DNA of 64,000 nt from Leifsonia soli (lineage in GTDB: Bacteria > Actinomycetota > Actinomycetes > Actinomycetales > Microbacteriaceae): assembly GCF_013408745.1 (NCBI RefSeq), contig NZ_JACCBJ010000001.1, positions 248,001 to 312,000 on the forward strand, in the 5' to 3' direction. Below, in pieces: positions 1 through 7,192 of this stretch; the first letter of the stretch is position 1, and every line of letters begins with the position of its first letter. The notes under the pieces were generated by a model. The model was not told where the DNA came from. It did no database searches and was given only the letters and a program-made list of their open reading frames with translations. The translations under genes were made by a program, and so were the position numbers.

Positions 1-1
1 G

Positions 2-58
2 CCGTTGCTGCTGCTCATCCGGATGCGCAAGCCGCTGCCGTTCACGAGGAGGTTCTGA
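2..58 (+). CDS. C-terminal tail of a protein truncated by the window edge
   Basis: Only 18 residues and a TGA stop are visible. The tail starts with a hydrophobic run (PLLLLI) followed by a basic end (RMRKPLPFTRRF), which looks like the last membrane helix and cytoplasmic tail of an integral membrane protein. The TGA shares its final A with the ATG of the next gene, so the two are probably translationally coupled. The family cannot be identified from this fragment. Confidence 0.5.
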   Translation, partial: PLLLLIRMRKPLPFTRRF

Positions 59-288
59 TGCCCCTGCTGGAAGACCTGACCGTCTACGAAGACGGCGACC
101 GGTACGACGTCTACGACCACTCGTTCCCGGATGAGGACGCCGAGCTCGGCCGCGGCCGGCTGCTCGGCGCGGTGACCGTCACGCCGGAGGGGGAGTACGT
201 GCCGACCGGCGAAGGTGCGCGCTACGAGTACATCGCCCCGGCCCGGACCCTGGACGAGGCTCTCGGGGCCTTCGTCGGCTCCGCCTGA
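58..288 (+). CDS. hypothetical small acidic protein
   Basis: This 76-residue protein is strongly acidic, with clusters such as EDGDRYD and PDEDAE, and shows no signal peptide or membrane segment. I do not recognise the family. Its ATG overlaps the stop codon of the upstream membrane-protein gene and a GAGGAGG-type ribosome binding site lies about 8 nt before it, so the start is well supported and it is likely the last gene of that operon. It converges on the SMR transporter gene with a gap of only 7 bp. Confidence 0.6.
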   Translation: MPLLEDLTVYEDGDRYDVYDHSFPDEDAELGRGRLLGAVTVTPEGEYVPTGEGARYEYIAPARTLDEALGAFVGSA

Positions 289-295
289 CGCGCCG

Positions 296-631
296 TCAGG
301 CCGGGTGCTTCGCGCCCAGCTCCAGCAGGCCGACGCCGCCGATCACGAGCACGAGCCCGGCGATCTGCACCCAGGTGAGCGACTCCTTGAAGAACACCCA
401 GGAGATGATCGCGATCGCCGCGACGCCGACGGCCGACCAGATCGCGTAGGCGATCCCCAGCGGCACGCCGCGGCCGAGCGCCAGCGAGAGCGCGAAGAAC
501 GACGCGACGTACCCGACGACCACGATGACGAACGCCCACCACTTGGGGTTGTCGCCGGAGGTGAACTTCAGGAAGGTCGTCGCGACGACCTCGGTCGCGA
601 TGGCGACGGCGAGAAACAGGTAGCCCAGCAC
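296..631 (-). CDS. SMR family multidrug efflux transporter (EmrE/QacE type)
   Basis: The product is a four-helix inner-membrane proton/drug antiporter subunit of the small multidrug resistance family. From the GTG at 631 the protein has 111 residues, the usual SMR length, and the essential membrane-embedded glutamate of the ATE motif falls at residue 14, exactly as in EmrE. The conserved GIAYAIWSAVGVA segment of helix 3 and a glycine-rich fourth helix are present. An in-frame ATG at 670 would add 13 residues not typical of the family, so I prefer the GTG. SMR pumps work as dimers; whether this is a homodimer or one half of a pair is unknown, as no second SMR gene is adjacent. Confidence 0.85.
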   Translation of the reverse strand: MLGYLFLAVAIATEVVATTFLKFTSGDNPKWWAFVIVVVGYVASFFALSLALGRGVPLGIAYAIWSAVGVAAIAIISWVFFKESLTWVQIAGLVLVIGGVGLLELGAKHPA

Positions 632-670
632 GGAACACACGCTAGCGAACGACAAAGCGCTCTCTGGCAT

Positions 671-791
671 CCCGCTATGAGTTCACCGCACGTTCTGTCG
701 CGCGTCGCCGCAGCGGCTTAGCCTGACGGCGACGACATCGTCGGACGGCGTGGAGACCGCGCCGGCCGAGTGAGGCCGATGGCATGAAACC
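671..791. other. intergenic region between the SMR gene and the ABC operon terminator
   Basis: Roughly 120 bp without a recognisable gene. It must hold the promoter of the leftward SMR gene, but I see no convincing -35/-10 pair. Confidence 0.3.
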
Positions 792-820
792 GTGGCCGGG
801 AGCGCGAGACTCCCGGCCAC
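792..820 (-). terminator. stem-loop terminator of the GntR-ABC operon
   Basis: A perfect 11-bp inverted repeat (GTGGCCGGGAG and its complement) with a 7-nt loop lies about 40 bp beyond the stop codon of the ABC permease gene. There is no clear T-tract on either side, which is common for actinobacterial terminators. Confidence 0.75.
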
Positions 821-861
821 GTCCATGTCCGGCGCCGGAACCCTCAGCTGCGCCGGACCCC

Positions 862-1635
862 TCAGCTGCGCGGGGTCGCCCGGCCCAGCACCGCGTACCC
901 GGCGACAGCGGCGAGGGCGGTCGGCAGCAGCAGCCACGCCGTCACGCCGATCGGCCCGTTCGCGGCGAACCAGTCGCCGACCGCCGGCCAGCTCTGCGTG
1001 AATGTGATCAGCGCGATCGCGCCGACGACCAGGAGGGCAAACGCCGCTCCGGCCGCGAGGATGCCGTTCATCCGCCACCGCATGAAGAGCGCGGCGGAGA
1101 ACGCACCGACGGCGAAGAAGAACAGCATGGCGGCGAACACGGTGAACAGGCGCCCGCCCAGGCTCTCCCCGGAGAAGTACACCGACGTGAACAGATGGCC
1201 GCCGAGGCCCCAGCCGTTCGTCCACTCCTCGATGGCCGAGAGCAGAGTGAAGCCGACGGCGTATCCGGCAGCGAGAAGCAGGAAGGTCAGCCCGGAGCCG
1301 AGCGCGAAGTCGCGTCGGGTGCTGCTGTAACCGAGCGCGAAGGGGAACGTCGCCGAGATCACCTGGATGCCCACCACCAGCATGTAGACGAAGATGTAGA
1401 ACGCGCCGCCGCTCCACTGCGTGCCGTCCATGGCGTCGGCGCGGTCGGCGGGGGCGGTGGCGGCCCAGATGATCCACCAGATCAGCCAGTTCACCACCCC
1501 GATGAAGAACATGATCATGGCCGGGATCCAGATCACCGTCCACTTGTTGACGAGGTTGAGGCGGACGACGCGCCAGATGCGGCGCCCCGCCGGGGGCGCG
1601 GCGATCAGCGCGGGGGCCGGGGTCGCGGTGGTCAT
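862..1635 (-). CDS. ABC transporter membrane protein of a GntR/YtrA-type module
   Basis: The 257-residue protein has about six hydrophobic segments and begins with a short basic stretch (RRIWRVVRLNLVNKW) typical of ABC-2-like permeases. It is the last gene of a three-gene leftward operon; its ATG overlaps the stop codon of the ATPase gene by 4 bp. The arrangement regulator-ATPase-membrane protein matches the YtrA/Ytr family of cell-envelope or drug-response exporters. The substrate cannot be told from sequence. Confidence 0.75.
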   Translation of the reverse strand: MTTATPAPALIAAPPAGRRIWRVVRLNLVNKWTVIWIPAMIMFFIGVVNWLIWWIIWAATAPADRADAMDGTQWSGGAFYIFVYMLVVGIQVISATFPFALGYSSTRRDFALGSGLTFLLLAAGYAVGFTLLSAIEEWTNGWGLGGHLFTSVYFSGESLGGRLFTVFAAMLFFFAVGAFSAALFMRWRMNGILAAGAAFALLVVGAIALITFTQSWPAVGDWFAANGPIGVTAWLLLPTALAAVAGYAVLGRATPRS

Positions 1636-2549
1636 GCGGTCTGCTCGATTCCTGTGTCACGGACGTCCGTCCTGCGGACGATCAACTGCTGGAGGGACAC
1701 CGGCGCGAGCTCGAGGCCCGCCGCCGCTGCCTGGGAACGCTCGGAGGCGCTGAGGCCGGCGACCGTCACGGAGGCGAGGCCTCCGATGCCGTCGCGATGC
1801 AGCACGTCCCGTGCGTGCACGAACTCGTCGACGGCCTCGCGCGGGCCCACGACCGTGGTGGCGGAGGTGCGTAGCGTCTCGGCGTCCTCATCCATCAGGA
1901 TGCGGCCCTGGTCGATGACGATGACGTGCTCGAGGAGGTTCGCCACCTCGTCGATCAGGTGCGTCGACAGCACCACCGTGCGCGGGTGCTCGGAGAAGTC
2001 TTCGAGCAGCCGGTCGTAGAACAGCTGGCGGGCCACAGCATCGAGGCCGAGGTACGGCTCGTCGAAGAAGGTCAGCGGAGCGCGCGACGCGAGCCCCACG
2101 ATGACCCCGATGGCGGAGAGCTGGCCGCGGGAGAGCTTCTTGATGCGCCGGGTGAGCGGCAGCCGGAACTCGTCGACGAGCTGCTCCGCGTACTCGGCGT
2201 CCCAGTTCTCGAAGAACCAGGGCGCGCTGCGCAGCACGTGCTTCGGCTGGAAGTCCTCCGGGTAGCGCTGGCTCTCCTTGATGAAGCAGAGGTTCTGCAG
2301 CACCCGCGCGTTCTCGGTGGGCTTCTCGCCGAACACGTGGATGTCGCCCTGCGTGGCGAAGTCCTGCCCGGTGATGAGCTGCATCAGGGTGGTCTTCCCT
2401 GCGCCGTTGCGGCCGAGGAGGCCGTGGATGCGGCCGGGCGTGATGGTGAGGGACACGTCGTCGATCGCGGTGAACGATCCGAACCGTTTGGTCAGGCCCG
2501 ACACCTGCACCGCCGGGGTGATGGAGGTCGGGGCGGGGGCGGCGCTCAT
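1632..2549 (-). CDS. ABC transporter ATP-binding protein
   Basis: A 305-residue nucleotide-binding subunit. The Walker A motif GRNGAGKTT lies at residues 46-54, the signature is a variant LSRGQ near residue 147, and Walker B is followed by FFDEPYLGLD near 167. A C-terminal extension of about 80 residues follows the ATPase core. The gene sits between the GntR regulator and the permease with 4-bp overlaps at both ends, so the three are certainly co-translated. It should power the adjacent membrane protein. Confidence 0.9.
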   Translation of the reverse strand: MSAAPAPTSITPAVQVSGLTKRFGSFTAIDDVSLTITPGRIHGLLGRNGAGKTTLMQLITGQDFATQGDIHVFGEKPTENARVLQNLCFIKESQRYPEDFQPKHVLRSAPWFFENWDAEYAEQLVDEFRLPLTRRIKKLSRGQLSAIGVIVGLASRAPLTFFDEPYLGLDAVARQLFYDRLLEDFSEHPRTVVLSTHLIDEVANLLEHVIVIDQGRILMDEDAETLRTSATTVVGPREAVDEFVHARDVLHRDGIGGLASVTVAGLSASERSQAAAAGLELAPVSLQQLIVRRTDVRDTGIEQTA

Positions 2550-2971
2550 GCGCGCACTCCTTTCGACGGGGACGCCGCCGACGGCGTCGTCCGGGGTTCC
2601 GGGGTGGCCGGCCGCTGGTCCGCGGCCGCCTGGATCATGTGGGTGAGCTGCTCCGCGCCGATGCCGAGCTTCGCGGCCTCCGCGAGGAGCGGGCGGAGGT
2701 ACTCGTCGCTGAACGCGTCGCGTCGTTTGGTGACGAGCCGCTCGCGTGCGCCGTCGGAGACGAACATGCCGATGCCTCGTTTCTTGTAGAGGATTCCGTC
2801 GTCGACCAGGAGGTTCACGCCCTTGCCCGCGGTCGCCGGGTTGATCCGGTAGAAGGCGGCGAACTCGTTCGTGGACGGCACCTGCGTCTCGGCGGGGTAG
2901 ACCCCGTCGATGATGTCGTCTTCGATCTGCTCGGCGATCTGGACGAAGATCGGCTTGCCTTCGTCGATCAC
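2546..2971 (-). CDS. GntR family transcriptional regulator, YtrA-like
   Basis: A 141-residue protein with an N-terminal winged helix-turn-helix (PIFVQIAEQIEDDIIDG, then VPSTNEFAAFYRINPATA) and only a short C-terminal helical dimerisation region, as in the YtrA subfamily. The GTG at 2971 is chosen because the family start (M-I-D-x-x-x-PIF) is reached and a GTGAAG-like ribosome site precedes it. The gene heads the ABC operon and almost certainly represses it by binding the perfect palindrome directly upstream (2984-3007). Confidence 0.88.
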   Translation of the reverse strand: MIDEGKPIFVQIAEQIEDDIIDGVYPAETQVPSTNEFAAFYRINPATAGKGVNLLVDDGILYKKRGIGMFVSDGARERLVTKRRDAFSDEYLRPLLAEAAKLGIGAEQLTHMIQAAADQRPATPEPRTTPSAASPSKGVRA

Positions 2972-2983
2972 GCGAGCTTCACC

Positions 2984-3007
2984 GGTTCATTACTCATGTA
3001 ACTAACC
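2984..3007. promoter_or_regulatory. operator of the GntR/YtrA-type regulator
   Basis: A perfect 24-bp inverted repeat of the form GGTT-N2-TTAC-N4-GTAA-N2-AACC ends 13 bp before the regulator's start codon. Every fixed position matches its partner. It lies where the -10 region or transcription start of the leftward promoter should be, so binding would block transcription. Confidence 0.75.
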
Positions 3008-3026
3008 AACCAGGCGACCTCGCGTT

Positions 3027-3032
3027 TGTCAA
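3027..3032 (-). promoter_or_regulatory. -35 element of the GntR-ABC operon promoter
   Basis: A consensus TTGACA reads leftward here. The -10 element would fall at about 3003-3009 beside or inside the operator, where no good TANNNT is spaced at 17 bp, so the exact -10 is uncertain. Confidence 0.5.
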
Positions 3033-3080
3033 GAGCCGGCTTCCGCGTCACGAAGCGGGTCCTCGGTGCGTCCCCCGGGT

Positions 3081-4229
3081 ATGGGCTGGATTCTCGTGAC
3101 TCTCGCAGCGCTCGGCCTCGCGTGGGCCGGCGTGCTGTGGGGCGTGCGCAGTGCAGGACTGCGTCTGGCGCGCGCGGTGGTCCGGCCGCGCGAGCGGCGG
3201 GCGACCCGCATCCACCGGATCTCCGACACCAGCGTGACGCTCGACGCCGACCGCCGGACCCTGCACCGCGGCCAGTTCGGGCTGTGGTTCGGAGACGGCG
3301 GTCACGCGGTGATCGGCCACCTGCGATCGCACGACGTCCGCGCGCGGACGGTGACGCGTGAAGTGCTGACGGTGACCGGCGACCTGGCGTCGGCCGGCGC
3401 CGGCTACTGGACGGGGCACCTGCATGCGGGCCCGGCCGCCCTCGGGCGCGACTTCCAGGAGGTGCTGCTGGCGGTGCCCGCCGGCACCGCGCCGGCGTGG
3501 CTGATCGAGCCGGCGCGGCCGGCGCTTCCGGCGACCTGGGCGGTGCACATCCACGGACGCGGGACCAGCCGGGTGACCAGCCTGCGCTCCGTTCCGGCGG
3601 TCGACGCGCTGGGCATGGTCTCGCTCGTCGTCAGCTACCGCGGAGACGGAGAGGCGTCCCCGTCGCCAGGAGGAGCCTCGACGCTCGGGCTGCGGGAGTG
3701 GGAGGACGTGGATGTCGCGATCGGCTACGCCGTCGCCCACGGCGCCCGGCGCGTGGTGCTGGTCGGGTGGTCGCTCGGCGGCGCGATCGCCCTGCAGCTC
3801 GTCGAGCGCAGCGCCTTCCGCGCGCTCATCCACCGGTTGGTGCTCGTCGGGCCCGTGACGGACTGGCGGGCCGCGATCCACTCCGGCGCGGCCGAGCGCG
3901 GGCTGCCACGATGGGCCGGGACCGCGGCCATCCGAGCGCTCTCGGACCCGCGCAGGAGCACAAGGCTCGGCCTCCCCGAGCCGATCGACTTCGAGCGGCT
4001 GGACTGGTCGCGTCCTGGGCGCCTCCCGGTCCCGACGCTGGTGATCCACTCCGAGGGCGATCGACAGGTCCCCCTCGCCTCGTCCGTCCTGCTGGCCATG
4101 GCGAACCCGCGGACGGTCCGGCTGGTCGAGCTCTCGCCGGCCGACCACTGCTGGGAGTACAACGTCGACCCTGCGGCGTTCAACCGGGCGGTGATCGACT
4201 TCCTCCAGGCCGACCACGACCTCGGCTAG
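3081..4229 (+). CDS. alpha/beta hydrolase with N-terminal membrane anchor
   Basis: The 382-residue protein opens with one hydrophobic helix (MGWILVTLAALGLAWAG), then a beta-rich linker of unknown role, then an alpha/beta-hydrolase fold. The nucleophile elbow GWSLGG places the catalytic serine near residue 231; an aspartate in IHSEGDRQVP and a histidine in DHCWEYN complete a plausible triad. A GTG at 3066 could add five residues; I chose the ATG because it begins the membrane helix. The enzyme probably hydrolyses an ester or peptide at the membrane face; the substrate is unknown. Confidence 0.8.
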   Translation: MGWILVTLAALGLAWAGVLWGVRSAGLRLARAVVRPRERRATRIHRISDTSVTLDADRRTLHRGQFGLWFGDGGHAVIGHLRSHDVRARTVTREVLTVTGDLASAGAGYWTGHLHAGPAALGRDFQEVLLAVPAGTAPAWLIEPARPALPATWAVHIHGRGTSRVTSLRSVPAVDALGMVSLVVSYRGDGEASPSPGGASTLGLREWEDVDVAIGYAVAHGARRVVLVGWSLGGAIALQLVERSAFRALIHRLVLVGPVTDWRAAIHSGAAERGLPRWAGTAAIRALSDPRRSTRLGLPEPIDFERLDWSRPGRLPVPTLVIHSEGDRQVPLASSVLLAMANPRTVRLVELSPADHCWEYNVDPAAFNRAVIDFLQADHDLG

Positions 4230-4232
4230 CCT
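4227..4232 (+). promoter_or_regulatory. -10 box of a leaderless amidase transcript
   Basis: TAGCCT is followed by six bases and then the ATG of the amidase, the standard actinobacterial leaderless geometry. The first three bases are the TAG stop codon of the upstream hydrolase, so stop codon and promoter element are fused. Confidence 0.5.
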
Positions 4233-4238
4233 GGCCCC

Positions 4239-5666
4239 ATGGCCGACCTCCACGAGCTGACCGCGCTCGCACTCTGGCAGGAACTCCAGTCCGGGCGCGT
4301 GTCGCCCCGTGAGCTGGCCTCGCACTACCTGGACCGCATCGAACGCCTGAACCCCGAGCTGGGAGCGTTCGTCACGGTCACCCGGGAGCTCGCGCTCGAA
4401 CGGGCCGACGAGGTGACCGAGCGGGTGCCGAAGACCGCGCCGCTGTGGGGGCTGCCGTCGGGCGACAAGGACCTGTGGATGCGCGCCGGCGTGCCCACCG
4501 GGTTCGGCTCCCGTGCGATGGCCGGCTTCGTGCCGGACACCAGCGACGAGATCGTCGAGACGCTCGACGCGGCGGGGGCGGTGAGCCTCGGCAAGACCAA
4601 TGCGCCGGAGTTCGGACTCCCCGCGTACACGGAGTCGCTGGCCGCGCCGCCCGCGCGCAACCCGTGGAATCCGCAGCTCGGCGCGGGCGGATCGAGCGGG
4701 GGAGCGGCGGTCGCCGTGGCGGCGGGGATGCTGCCGTTCGCGCCGGGGTCCGACGGCGGCGGCAGCATCCGCATCCCCGCCGCCGCGTGCGGGCTGGTCG
4801 GGCTCAAGCCGTCGCGCGGGCTGGTGCCCGCCGGCAGCGGGATCGATTCGCTGGCGGGGCTCGTGGTGGATGGCCCGATCGCCCGGACGACAGCGGATGC
4901 GGCCCTGCTGCTGGACGGGATCATCGCGAAGCGCAACGGCCGCATCGATCACCACTACACGCTACGCGCGCCGTACGACGACGACGGCCCCTTCCTCGGA
5001 ACGGCCGTGCGCGGCGAGGGCCGGTTCCAGCTCGGGGTGATGACCACCTCCGCCTGGGACGGCGCGTACGACATCCGGATCGCTCCGGAGGCGCAGGAAG
5101 CGCTCGCCGTGGCCGTCGACGCCGTCAGCTCCTTGGGCCACGGGGTCGAGGAGACCGCGCTCGAACCCGACGACACCTACGCTCCGGCGTTCCGCACGAT
5201 CTGGCAGGCCGGTGCGGCGCGCATCCCGGCCGAGGGGGACGCGCTCGCCCTGCTCGAGCCGTTGACCGCGTGGCTGGTCGAGCGCGGTCGCTCCCTCAGC
5301 GCACGGGAGCTGAGCGAGGCGCTCTCGGCCCTCACCGCGTACGAGCGGAGCTTCATCCGCCAGTTGTCGTCGTTCGACGCCGTCCTGACGCCCGCGATGG
5401 CCCTCACCCCGCGTCCGGTCGGCTGGTACGACCAGGAGGACGGGGAGCGGAACTTCGAGCAGCAGGTGCAGTACACGCCCTTCACCTCCATGCTGAACGT
5501 CACCGGCCTGCCGGCGATCGTCCTCCCGGTGTCGCAGACCGCCGACAGCCTGCCGATGGGGGTGCAGTTGATCGGCCGCCCCGGCGGCGAGCGGACGCTG
5601 CTCTCGCTGGCCGCCCAGCTGGAGCGCCGCCTCCGCTGGGCGGAGCGACGCCCGCCCGTCTGGTGA
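4239..5666 (+). CDS. amidase signature family hydrolase
   Basis: A 475-residue enzyme of the GatA/FAAH-type amidase signature family, cleaving C-N amide bonds. The Ser-cisSer-Lys machinery is visible: Lys77 in SGDKDLW, the glycine/serine-rich GAGGSSGGAA segment around residues 150-155, and the nucleophile Ser176 in GGGSIRIPAA. Full length is normal. No gatB or gatC lies nearby, so it is more likely a catabolic amidase than the tRNA amidotransferase subunit. The start is fixed by the -10 box 6 nt upstream and the lack of any ribosome site. Confidence 0.88.
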   Translation: MADLHELTALALWQELQSGRVSPRELASHYLDRIERLNPELGAFVTVTRELALERADEVTERVPKTAPLWGLPSGDKDLWMRAGVPTGFGSRAMAGFVPDTSDEIVETLDAAGAVSLGKTNAPEFGLPAYTESLAAPPARNPWNPQLGAGGSSGGAAVAVAAGMLPFAPGSDGGGSIRIPAAACGLVGLKPSRGLVPAGSGIDSLAGLVVDGPIARTTADAALLLDGIIAKRNGRIDHHYTLRAPYDDDGPFLGTAVRGEGRFQLGVMTTSAWDGAYDIRIAPEAQEALAVAVDAVSSLGHGVEETALEPDDTYAPAFRTIWQAGAARIPAEGDALALLEPLTAWLVERGRSLSARELSEALSALTAYERSFIRQLSSFDAVLTPAMALTPRPVGWYDQEDGERNFEQQVQYTPFTSMLNVTGLPAIVLPVSQTADSLPMGVQLIGRPGGERTLLSLAAQLERRLRWAERRPPVW

Positions 5667-5672
5667 CGAGAT

Positions 5673-5718
5673 GCTCGCAGGTGCTGCCTTCCGCCCCGAA
5701 AAGGCAGCAACAACGAGC
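5673..5718 (+). terminator. stem-loop after the amidase gene
   Basis: TGCTGCCTT (5682-5690) pairs with AAGGCAGCA (5701-5709), and an outer GCTCG/CGAGC pair extends the stem across small internal loops. It begins just after the amidase stop codon and ends before the next promoter. Confidence 0.6.
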
Positions 5719-5732
5719 ACCTCGGCGGCCAC

Positions 5733-5738
5733 TAGCAT
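5733..5738 (+). promoter_or_regulatory. -10 box of a leaderless decarboxylase transcript
   Basis: TAGCAT stands exactly 6 nt before the GTG start of the decarboxylase gene. No Shine-Dalgarno sequence is present. Confidence 0.5.
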
Positions 5739-5744
5739 GCGCGT

Positions 5745-7121
5745 GTGAGTGATCGGGAGGGATTTCGGGAGCCGCTCGCGGAAGCGGTGCGGTCGGCGGA
5801 GCGGTGGCTCGACGGCGTCCGCGACGGACGCATCCCGCCCGAGGCGGACGTGGAGCAGGTGAAGGATGCGCTGGGACGCGCGCTGCCCGACCGCGGGCCG
5901 GCCCCGGTCGAGGTGATCCGCAGGATGTCTGCGGCGATCGAGCCGGGCCTGATGCGCATCCACTCGCCGCGCTTCCACGGCTGGGTGATGGGAGGGGCTC
6001 AGCCGGTCGCGCTGGCCGCCGACTGGCTGACCTCTGCGTGGGACCAGAACAACGGCCTCCGCTCCGTCACGCCCGGGGTCGCCGGCGCGGAGGAGCTCGC
6101 GGCGGAGTGGCTTCTCGACCTGCTCGGGCTGCCCGATACCGCGGAGGTGGGGTTCGTCACGGGCGCCACCGTCGCGAACGTCGTCGGGCTGACCTGCGGC
6201 CGGGACGAACTGCTGCGACGGGCCGGATGGGACCCCGGCGACGGACTGGCCGGGTCTCCGCGCATCCGCGTCCTGGCCGGCGCGGAGCGGCACGGCTCGG
6301 TGGACAGCGCCGCGCATCTCGCCGGGCTCGGACGCGCGCGGGTCATCGTGGCGGACACCCAGGGGCGGATGCTGCCCAACGCCCTGCGCGAGGCGCTGGC
6401 GGACGGCGACGGGCCGGCCCTCGTCGTGCTGCAGGCGGGCAACATCCACTCGGGAGCGTTCGACCCGTTCCCCGAGCTGATCCGGATCGCGCGCGACGCC
6501 GGCGCCTGGGTGCACGTGGACGGCGCGTTCGGCCTCTGGGCGGCCGCCGCCCCCGGGCTGCGCGCGCTGACCGACGGGATCGACGGCGCGGACTCCTGGG
6601 CGACGGATGCGCACAAGACGCTCAGCGTCCCCTACGACTGCGGTATCGCCGCCGTCGCCGATCCGGCCGCACTGCACGGCGCCATGGCGCAGCACGCCGC
6701 CTACCTCGCCTCCTCCGCCGACGTGGCCGACCCGAGCGACCGCGTCCCGGAGCTGTCCCGCCGCGCCCGCGGGCTGACCACGTACGCGACGCTCGCTCAG
6801 CTCGGCCGCCTCGGGGTCGCCGACCTGGTCCAGCAGCTGGCGGACGCGGCGGCGGTGATCGCCGACGGCATCCGCGGCATCCCCGGTGCGGAGGTGCTCA
6901 ACCAGGTCGTCTACACGCAGGTGTGCGCGTCCTTCGGCAACGACGACCGCACCCGTGCGGTCGGAGCGGCGCTCCTCGCCGACGGGGCGGCGCTGGCATC
7001 CCCGTCGACGTGGCAGGGCAGGGCGGTGCTGCGCTTCTCGGTCAGCAACTGGCTCACCGACACCGAGGAGGCCGGCCGCACCGTGGCAGCCGTCCGCCGC
7101 GCGGTGGACGCGGTGGGCTGA
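5745..7121 (+). CDS. pyridoxal-phosphate-dependent decarboxylase/aminotransferase-fold enzyme
   Basis: A 458-residue fold-type I PLP enzyme of the group II decarboxylase family (aromatic-amino-acid, glutamate or diaminobutyrate decarboxylases). The HVDGAFGLWA segment supplies the aspartate that contacts the pyridine nitrogen, and Lys291 in TDAHKTLSVPYDCG is the predicted Schiff-base lysine. The N-terminal region matches group II decarboxylases (SPRFHGWVMGG, then DQNNGLRSVTPG). Substrate is not evident. Transcription is probably monocistronic from the leaderless promoter. Confidence 0.85.
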   Translation: MSDREGFREPLAEAVRSAERWLDGVRDGRIPPEADVEQVKDALGRALPDRGPAPVEVIRRMSAAIEPGLMRIHSPRFHGWVMGGAQPVALAADWLTSAWDQNNGLRSVTPGVAGAEELAAEWLLDLLGLPDTAEVGFVTGATVANVVGLTCGRDELLRRAGWDPGDGLAGSPRIRVLAGAERHGSVDSAAHLAGLGRARVIVADTQGRMLPNALREALADGDGPALVVLQAGNIHSGAFDPFPELIRIARDAGAWVHVDGAFGLWAAAAPGLRALTDGIDGADSWATDAHKTLSVPYDCGIAAVADPAALHGAMAQHAAYLASSADVADPSDRVPELSRRARGLTTYATLAQLGRLGVADLVQQLADAAAVIADGIRGIPGAEVLNQVVYTQVCASFGNDDRTRAVGAALLADGAALASPSTWQGRAVLRFSVSNWLTDTEEAGRTVAAVRRAVDAVG

Positions 7122-7168
7122 CCGGCGGGTGGGCTGACCGGCGGGTGGGCTGACCGGCGGGTGGGCTG
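7113..7168 (+). repeat. 16-bp tandem repeat carrying the decarboxylase stop codon
   Basis: The unit GTGGGCTGACCGGCGG is repeated three times exactly (starting 7113, 7129, 7145) with a partial fourth copy. The TGA that ends the decarboxylase lies in the first unit, and each further unit carries another TGA. The unit length is not a multiple of three, so the expansion is confined to the 3' end and gap. Confidence 0.85.
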
Positions 7169-7192
7169 CGGCGCGCGGGTCGACCGGGGTTC

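Noticed and set aside
3026..3361. Alternative overlapping frames in the hydrolase N-terminal region
   Set aside because: They are Arg-rich shadow frames; the hydrolase frame has a membrane helix and a full catalytic triad.
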